A stretch of 6,024 bases of DNA from a bacterium (GTDB taxonomy: Bacteria; Chloroflexota; Dehalococcoidia; Tepidiformales; Tepidiformaceae): assembly GCA_945861295.1 (NCBI GenBank), contig CAMAUF010000154.1:1-6024 (forward strand). The letters are read 5' to 3'. The notes beneath the pieces are model-generated. The model did no database searches. It was not told the DNA's origin and saw only the letters and a program-made list of their open reading frames with translations. Position numbers and translations under genes: made by a program. Shown piece by piece: positions 1 to 6,024 of the stretch (its first letter is position 1; each line of letters starts with the position of its first letter).

Positions 1-33
1 CATGGGGATCATGTAGCGGCGACCGCGACGGCG

Positions 34-39
34 TATACT
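34..39 (+). promoter_or_regulatory. Putative -10 element of the Uma2-family gene
   Basis: TATACT differs from the TATAAT consensus by one base and ends 6 bases before the ATG at 46. Transcription would start at or within a base or two of the ATG, giving a leaderless mRNA. There is no room for a Shine-Dalgarno sequence. No convincing -35 hexamer is visible in the short upstream sequence available. Confidence 0.5.
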
Positions 40-45
40 GTCGCT

Positions 46-615
46 ATGGCGACAACCCTCACCCTGACGCGCGAAGCGGTTTCGTATGACGGCCGCCGGA
101 TGACGCTGGCCGAGTTCGAGGCGTTGGATCTCGACGAAATCAAGCCGTACCTCGAATGGTGGGACGGAGTTGTGGTACAAAAGCCTGTGCCTAATCGCAA
201 GCACGTCGACACTCAGGCAGAGTTCACCACGGAGTTCCGGCTGCATCAGCGAGTCCACGGCGGATTCTCCGGCCCCGAAGGCCACGTTTGGTTCGAAGGC
301 CGGGGCTATAAGGTCCCCGATGTCGCCTATTGGGCGCCCGGCCGCGACCAGGGCGATGACCAGCGGCTTCTCCCGCCGACCCTCGCGGTCGAAGTCTGTT
401 CGCGGCGGCGTGACATGCCGAAGCAACGAACCAAGTGCCGCGAGATGCGCGACGCCGGCGTCGACGTCTGTTGGCTAGCCGACCCGGACACACGAACCAT
501 CGAGGTCTTCGACGAAGCGAACGACGGGACGGTGCTCGGCGCGGCGGCGAACTTGAGTTCGCGCCATCTGCCGGGCTTCGCGCTGGGCGTGGCCGCCGTG
601 TTTCCGGTCCGCTGA
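46..615 (+). CDS. Uma2/DUF820 family PD-(D/E)XK nuclease-like protein
   Basis: Encodes 189 residues. The layout matches the Uma2 (DUF820) family, which has a restriction-endonuclease-like PD-(D/E)XK fold. An N-terminal MTLAEFEALD segment (19-28) is followed by EWWDG (38-42), the counterpart of the family's ELIDG motif. Then come YKVPDVAYW (88-96, putative catalytic Asp92), LAVEVCSRRRD (113-123, putative catalytic Glu116) and KCREMRDAGVDVCWLADPD (130-148), the family's K...Y..AGV..YWLVDP block. A late LPGFALGVAAVF (175-186) closes the domain as usual. Length is normal for a stand-alone member. No signal peptide or membrane segment is seen, so it is probably cytoplasmic. Family members often occur in many copies per genome in Cyanobacteria, Chloroflexota and Planctomycetes, and their true role is unclear; nuclease activity is inferred from the fold. 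The ATG at 46 is chosen because it directly follows a TATACT hexamer and the family domain begins soon after. No partner gene is visible. Confidence 0.9.
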   Translation: MATTLTLTREAVSYDGRRMTLAEFEALDLDEIKPYLEWWDGVVVQKPVPNRKHVDTQAEFTTEFRLHQRVHGGFSGPEGHVWFEGRGYKVPDVAYWAPGRDQGDDQRLLPPTLAVEVCSRRRDMPKQRTKCREMRDAGVDVCWLADPDTRTIEVFDEANDGTVLGAAANLSSRHLPGFALGVAAVFPVR

Positions 616-737
616 CGGCCGCTGGTGTAGCGACGCTCGCGCGTCTGCCGAGGCCGGGAGCTGGCTCGCCGGAGGGCTGAGCCCGTCGAGAGACCCGTCG
701 CTCGATCGCACGGCGCTGTTGCGGCGGTTGGCTGCCG

Positions 738-1223
738 CTAGTTGAGGCCGCCCTCGGCGCCCCAGACCATCAGGAACGTGATCCCTAGGACTGACAAGCC
801 TTCGAGGCCGCCGAACATCTGGAGCTTGCGGGAGACCTCGCGGTAGCTGGGCGGCAGCGGCGCATCGTCCGGGAGGGTGTTGAGGATGCGCTCGGCTTCC
901 CGGGCAAAGCCGCCCATGACGACGACGTCGAACGCGATCAGCGCCACGAACCAGGCGATCGCCCCTACCAGCCACTGCGGGAAGTCGTCCTTGTAGCCGG
1001 TTTGGTCCGAAAAGATGAGGCCAACGCCGAAAACGAGGATCAGCGCCCAGGAGGGATACAAGGCGACGCGCTGCAGGCGCCGGACGAACGCGAAATAGAA
1101 CTTGGCCGCGCCGACGCCGTGGCTTTCTGCGAACGCCTGGAGGAAGGGCAGCACGAAGGTCATGCCCATGCCGAAGACGACGGCCGAGATGTGCAGGAAC
1201 ATGAGCGAACGGTAGCTTTCCAT
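738..1223 (-). CDS. Small four-helix membrane protein, DUF2269-like
   Basis: Encodes 161 residues with four hydrophobic stretches: about 6-30 (SLMFLHISAVVFGMGM and onward), 53-71 (ALYPSWALILVFGVGLIF), 84-106 and 139-156. The first helix carries FLHISAVVFGMG, resembling the conserved LH-containing first helix of DUF2269-type predicted integral membrane proteins, and the length and four-helix topology fit that group. A charged, probably cytoplasmic segment (107-133, AREAERILNTLPDD...YREVSRKL) lies before the last helix. The role is unknown; the group has no established reaction. It stands alone on the minus strand, convergent with the Uma2 gene (122-base gap) and divergent from secA (170-base gap). 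On the minus strand a GGAGG lies 12 bases before the ATG, longer than ideal. The family assignment is from memory of the pattern and is tentative; the membrane nature is firm. Confidence 0.8.
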   Translation of the reverse strand: MESYRSLMFLHISAVVFGMGMTFVLPFLQAFAESHGVGAAKFYFAFVRRLQRVALYPSWALILVFGVGLIFSDQTGYKDDFPQWLVGAIAWFVALIAFDVVVMGGFAREAERILNTLPDDAPLPPSYREVSRKLQMFGGLEGLSVLGITFLMVWGAEGGLN

Positions 1224-1235
1224 CGTCGGGGTGTG

Positions 1236-1240
1236 CCTCC
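1236..1240 (-). promoter_or_regulatory. Shine-Dalgarno-like GGAGG of the membrane protein gene
   Basis: Read on the minus strand this is GGAGG, 12 bases before the ATG at 1223. The motif is near-perfect but the spacing is a few bases longer than optimal. It still supports this start over any internal one. Confidence 0.4.
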
Positions 1241-1247
1241 GCCGCCC

Positions 1248-1253
1248 ATGATA
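1248..1253 (-). promoter_or_regulatory. Possible -10 element of the membrane protein gene
   Basis: On the minus strand this reads TATCAT, four of six matches to TATAAT. Its end is 24 bases before the ATG, which would give a short 5' leader that includes the GGAGG at 1236-1240. No good -35 hexamer is seen 16-18 bases upstream, so this is a weak call. Confidence 0.25.
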
Positions 1254-1350
1254 CGGGATGGCGCGGAGTCCGCAGCCGGGGCAGGGCTGGTCTCCGTGGC
1301 CCGGCGCGTCCTAGCCGTTCTGGATAGGAGTGTCGCCTTGAGTGCCCGCC

Positions 1351-1383
1351 TTGACCTCCCCGTCCCGCCATCTGCGCTACACT
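1351..1383 (+). promoter_or_regulatory. Putative secA promoter (TTGACC / TACACT)
   Basis: TTGACC at 1351-1356 is a near-consensus -35 hexamer and TACACT at 1378-1383 a good -10-like hexamer. The spacer of 21 bases is longer than the usual 16-18, so the two may not belong together. TACACT ends 10 bases before the secA ATG, implying an RNA leader of only a few bases. No long leader, SecM-like regulatory peptide or other control element for secA is visible in the 170-base divergent gap. Confidence 0.4.
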
Positions 1384-1393
1384 GGATCCCACT

Positions 1394-4165
<2,772 letters not shown>

Positions 4166-4233
4166 CGTGGCTCACCACTCGCATTTCCGCGGAAATCGCG
4201 AAGGCTCGAACCGATCAACAGTGCCGCGACGCG

Positions 4234-4303
4234 CACCCTCACCCCAACCTGTTCCCCCTTCCGTTGAAGGACGATGGGAGGGGGCTTCTTGGGGGAAAGT
4301 TGG
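4234..4303. repeat. REP-like imperfect palindromic element
   Basis: The stretch starts ACCCTCACCCCAACC and holds nested inverted repeats. CCAAC (4244-4248) pairs with GTTGG (4299-4303), and TTCCCCC (4252-4258) with GGGGGAA (4291-4297). An alternative inner stem is 4254-4262 with 4276-4284. The CCCTCACCCCAACC...CCCCCTTCC...GGGAGGGGG pattern resembles intergenic palindromic repeats that occur in many copies in several bacterial genomes. Only one copy is in this window, so its repeat nature is inferred from the look of the sequence. It sits in the secA-rnhA gap and is G/C strand-skewed, unlike the coding DNA on either side. Confidence 0.35.
4254..4290 (+). terminator. Probable secA terminator hairpin
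   Basis: CCCCCTTCC (4254-4262) can pair with GGGAGGGGG (4276-4284), giving nine pairs of which one is a T-G wobble, around a 13-base loop. The right arm is followed by CTTCTT (4285-4290), a weak T-rich tract. It lies 89 bases after the secA stop. Shape and place fit a rho-independent terminator, but the tract is not a clean T run, and the hairpin may primarily belong to the larger repeat-like element around it. Confidence 0.45.
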
Positions 4304-4342
4304 AACTTCACCGGGAGCGATGGCCCGGCTCGCTGAGCGAGG

Positions 4343-4348
4343 TACACT
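4343..4348 (+). promoter_or_regulatory. Putative -10 element of the rnhA gene
   Basis: TACACT, the same hexamer as before secA, ends 7 bases before the ATG at 4356. Transcription would start at or next to the ATG, so the mRNA would be leaderless or nearly so. There is no Shine-Dalgarno sequence in CACGAGA before the ATG. No clear -35 hexamer is found. This placement helps select the 4356 start over the upstream in-frame ATGs. Confidence 0.45.
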
Positions 4349-4355
4349 CACGAGA

Positions 4356-5021
4356 ATGGCCAACGGCGAATTCACCTGCGAAACCTGCGGCGCGAGCTTC
4401 GACCTCGCCCCGGCGACCAAACAGAAGTATCCAACCTGGCGTCCGAAACAGTGCATCCTTTGCCGCGGCAAGAGCGCCCCCGCGACAGGCGGGACGCAGC
4501 GGCGCGCGGCGGCTGGCCCGGGCACAGCTGCGCCGGCATACGGCTCCGACGAAGAGAAGCTCCAGGATGTGCTGAAGCGCTACTCTCGCGGCCCGGCGAC
4601 CGGCGTGTTCACCGATGGCGCCTGCTCCGGCAACCCCGGCCCCGGCGGCTGGGGCGCCGTCCGTGTCGAAGACGGCAAGATCATCTCGGAGCGGCGCGGC
4701 AACGACCCAGGCACGACCAACAACCGCATGGAGTTGGCTGCGATGATCGCCGGGATCGAGATGATCGACGCCGACGAGCAGTTCGACGTCTACAGCGACA
4801 GCCTGCTCGTGGTCAACACCCTGACGAAGTGGGCGGCGGGTTGGAAAGCGCGCGGTTGGCGGCGCAAGGAGGGCGAAGTCATGAATCTGGACCTCGTCCA
4901 ACGTGCCTATGCGCTGTTCCGGGAGCGCCCGGGCGTGCGCATCCATTGGATCAAGGCGCACGACGGTTCGCGCTGGAACGAATACGCCGATGCCCTCTCA
5001 ACGATCGGCCTCGGTCGATAG
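4356..5021 (+). CDS. rnhA: Ribonuclease HI with N-terminal zinc-ribbon-like domain
   Basis: Encodes 221 residues. Residues about 82-217 form an RNase HI domain that cleaves the RNA strand of RNA:DNA hybrids in the cytoplasm. It starts GVFTDGACSGNPGPGGWG (83-100). The four metal-binding carboxylates are visible: Asp87, Glu126 (in NNRMEL), Asp148 (in YSDS) and Asp212 (in NEYADALS). His202 (IKAHDG) fits the catalytic histidine. KWAAGWKARGWRRKEGEV (158-175) matches the basic hybrid-binding handle. The C-terminal tail is short, ending nine residues after Asp212. Ahead of this lies an extra module of about 40 residues with Cys8-x2-Cys11 and Cys33-x2-Cys36, ending in CILCRG. It resembles the probable zinc-ribbon family zf-trcl, followed by an Ala/Gly-rich linker (40-65). 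The frame extends upstream to 4167, but that part would translate the hairpin repeat and has no family signal, so 4356 is preferred. It stands alone between secA and the FIST gene. Confidence 0.93.
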   Translation: MANGEFTCETCGASFDLAPATKQKYPTWRPKQCILCRGKSAPATGGTQRRAAAGPGTAAPAYGSDEEKLQDVLKRYSRGPATGVFTDGACSGNPGPGGWGAVRVEDGKIISERRGNDPGTTNNRMELAAMIAGIEMIDADEQFDVYSDSLLVVNTLTKWAAGWKARGWRRKEGEVMNLDLVQRAYALFRERPGVRIHWIKAHDGSRWNEYADALSTIGLGR

Positions 5022-5095
5022 GGGCCGCGCGAGTGGCCGGCGTTTCGCTGTGCGCCGCCGGACATGGCCACGGTGCGCTGTCCACCTGTTCTCCA

Positions 5096-5113
5096 CCAAG
5101 TCGCCGGACTTGG
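5096..5113. other. Inverted repeat between rnhA and the FIST gene
   Basis: CCAAGTC (5096-5102) and GACTTGG (5107-5113) are perfect 7-base inverted repeats around a GCCG loop. The hairpin lies 75 bases after the rnhA stop and 70 before the FIST start. No T run follows (GGATGTACCC), so it is not a typical intrinsic terminator. It could be a factor-assisted terminator or an operator for the FIST gene. Confidence 0.35.
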
Positions 5114-5150
5114 GGATGTACCCTTTCGGCCACCAGGGGGATAGTCGAGT

Positions 5151-5156
5151 GATAAT
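5151..5156 (+). promoter_or_regulatory. Possible -10 element of the FIST gene
   Basis: GATAAT has five of six matches to TATAAT and sits 27 bases before the ATG at 5184, leaving space for a short leader with a ribosome binding site. The -35 position (about 5128-5133, GGCCAC) does not match the consensus, so the promoter would need an activator or is a chance match. Confidence 0.3.
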
Positions 5157-5172
5157 GGTGGAACAACGCGCT

Positions 5173-5176
5173 GGAG
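5173..5176 (+). promoter_or_regulatory. Ribosome binding site of the FIST gene
   Basis: GGAG, 7 bases before the ATG at 5184, is well placed for a Shine-Dalgarno sequence. It supports ATG 5184 over the adjacent TTG at 5181. The frame is closed upstream by a TAG at 5142-5144 and has no other ATG. Confidence 0.5.
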
Positions 5177-5183
5177 CGGCTTG

Positions 5184-6024
5184 ATGAGGGCAGCGGTACT
5201 GGTGTGGACAGACCAAGGGTGGTCGGAGCCGCTCAGCGGCGCACTCGACTCGCCGGGCACGATTGTCCTCGCGTTCGGGTCCGCGGCCAGGGAGACCATC
5301 GCAGAGAGGATCGCCGAGTTGCGCGGCGCCTTCCCACGGTCCTTGATCTCCGGGTGCTCGACGGCTGGAGAGATCCTCGGCGAGGACATTCTCGACGGCT
5401 CGCTCGTCGTGACGGTCATGCGGTTCGAGACGGCGACGCTGCGGATGACCTACGCCGATGTCCCGCTGGCCGCGAAGAGTAGATGCGCGGGAGAGTCGAT
5501 CGCCACAGACCTCGCCGGGCCGGATCTCCGCGCCGTCTTCGTCCTTTCCGATGGGCTCACGGTCAACGGATCGGAATTGATCCGGGGGCTGAACGCCCTG
5601 CTTCCCGCGGACGTCATGGTGACCGGCGGCCTCGCGGCGGACGGCGACCGGTTCGCCTCAACCTGGGTCATCTCCCAGGGCGAAGCCATATCTTCACGCG
5701 TGATGGCCGTGGGCTTTTATGGTCCCAGCTGCGGGTCGGGCACGGTTCCCGCGGCGGCTGGGACATCTTTGGACCCGAACGGGTGGCCACCCGGTCGGAA
5801 GGCAACGTCCTCTTTGAGTTGGACGGCCGCCCCGCCCTCGACCTCTATAAAGAGTACCTTGGCGAGCTATCGGCCGGATTGCCGGCCACGGCCTTGCTCT
5901 TCCCGCTCGCCATCCTCGGGGCCGGCGGCCAAGCGGATATCGTGGTGCGCACGGTCTTGGCCGTGGATGAAGCGCAGAACTCGCTCACGTTCGCGGGGGA
6001 CGTCCCGCAGGGATCGACTACGCA
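5184..6024 (+). CDS. FIST-domain sensory protein, partial, apparently frameshifted
   Basis: FIST domains are sensory input modules, proposed to bind small ligands such as amino acids; stand-alone forms are common and their signalling partners vary. From ATG 5184, 182 codons give a clear FIST N-terminal domain: ISGCSTAGEI (55-64), VFVLSDGLTVNGSEL (118-132), MVTGGLAADGDRF (145-157), then AVGFYGPS (175-182). Family members continue with a segment like LRVGHGSRGGWDIFGPER. Here that segment is in the next frame, from 5729, followed by RSEGNVLFELDGRPALDLYK, GLPATALLFPL and LTFAGDVPQGS. A single missing base near 5727-5731 explains this. Both frames stay open to the window edge, so a gene caller may return an intact-looking but wrong C-terminus. 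The C-terminal FIST_C part runs beyond the window. A few codons rare elsewhere here (AGT AGA at 5478, ATA TCT TCA at 5688) appear. It is either a recent pseudogene or an assembly/sequencing error; I cannot tell which. Confidence 0.85.
   Translation, partial: MRAAVLVWTDQGWSEPLSGALDSPGTIVLAFGSAARETIAERIAELRGAFPRSLISGCSTAGEILGEDILDGSLVVTVMRFETATLRMTYADVPLAAKSRCAGESIATDLAGPDLRAVFVLSDGLTVNGSELIRGLNALLPADVMVTGGLAADGDRFASTWVISQGEAISSRVMAVGFYGPSCGSGTVPAAAGTSLDPNGWPPGRKATSSLSWTAAPPSTSIKSTLASYRPDCRPRPCSSRSPSSGPAAKRISWCARSWPWMKRRTRSRSRGTSRRDRLR
5724..5732 (+). other. Apparent one-base deletion in the FIST gene
   Basis: CCCAGCTGC reads Pro-Ser-Cys in the upstream frame. Adding one C (AGC CTG CGG GTC) restores a continuous FIST protein, ...GPS-LRVGHGSRGG.... 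The site is not a homopolymer and no X XXY YYZ slippery heptamer fits the frame, so programmed -1 frameshifting is unlikely. Confidence 0.7.

Noticed and set aside
632..683. Small inverted repeats (GACGC/GCGTC at 632-645; GGCTC/GAGCC at 663-683) between the convergent genes as a bidirectional terminator
   Set aside because: Stems are only 5 bp and no T-rich tract lies on either side, so they are within what GC-rich DNA gives by chance.
46..1223. Uma2-family gene plus membrane protein gene as a toxin-antitoxin or defence pair
   Set aside because: The two genes are convergent with a 122-base gap, share no promoter, and neither shows toxin or effector motifs. The Uma2 family is mostly found as stand-alone genes.
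1263..1273. Palindrome GCGGA-G-TCCGC in the divergent gap as a shared operator
   Set aside because: It is short, the loop is too small for a hairpin, and there is no second copy or conservation to support an operator.
4167..4355. Upstream extension of the rnhA frame by 63 codons
   Set aside because: The extension translates the hairpin repeat and terminator region, has no domain signal, and starts 2 bases after the secA stop. The zinc-ribbon domain begins right after the 4356 ATG, which follows a TACACT hexamer.
5730..6024. Continuation of the original FIST frame to the window end
   Set aside because: Its translation is Arg/Ser/Pro-rich shadow sequence, while the neighbouring frame carries the family-typical FIST residues.

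Overview
This is a GC-rich (clearly above 60% by eye), gene-dense bacterial chromosomal window. It holds five protein genes: four on the + strand and one on the - strand. The best taxonomic hint is SecA. Its N-terminal ATPase domain carries an insertion of about 23 residues just before the REAYGCDITYGTNNEFGFDYLRDN block, in a position and style I remember from Chloroflexota/Dehalococcoidia SecA proteins. Uma2-family and FIST-domain genes are also common in that phylum. I therefore lean towards Chloroflexota with moderate confidence, from memory of the families and not from any search.

Layout. Positions 46-615 (+) encode a Uma2/DUF820-family PD-(D/E)XK nuclease-like protein. Convergent to it, 738-1223 (-) encodes a small four-helix membrane protein that looks like the DUF2269 type. 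A 170-base divergent gap separates that gene from secA (1394-4165, +), the preprotein translocase motor, which is complete from Walker A to the C-terminal zinc-binding motif. A 190-base gap follows, containing a hairpin-forming, REP-like, terminator-like element. Next is a ribonuclease HI gene (4356-5021, +) with an extra N-terminal four-cysteine zinc-ribbon-like domain. After a 162-base gap comes a FIST-domain sensory protein (5184 to the window end, +). Its reading frame breaks at about 5727-5731: the family-typical sequence continues one frame over, as if one base were missing.

How the genes work together. No clear operon is visible. Every gene has its own gap, and most have a promoter-like hexamer. 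The genes look like independent housekeeping units (protein export, RNA:DNA hybrid removal) next to accessory genes (Uma2, membrane protein, FIST sensor). Three of the four + strand genes (Uma2, secA, rnhA) have a TATACT/TACACT -10-like hexamer only 6-10 bases before the ATG and no good Shine-Dalgarno sequence, suggesting leaderless or nearly leaderless mRNAs. The FIST gene and the minus-strand membrane gene instead have GGAG/GGAGG motifs.

I do not see a new defence system, mobile element, CRISPR array or RNA gene. The points most worth a second look are the zinc-ribbon/RNase HI fusion, the FIST frame break, the recurring near-start promoter hexamers, and the repeat-like hairpin between secA and rnhA.
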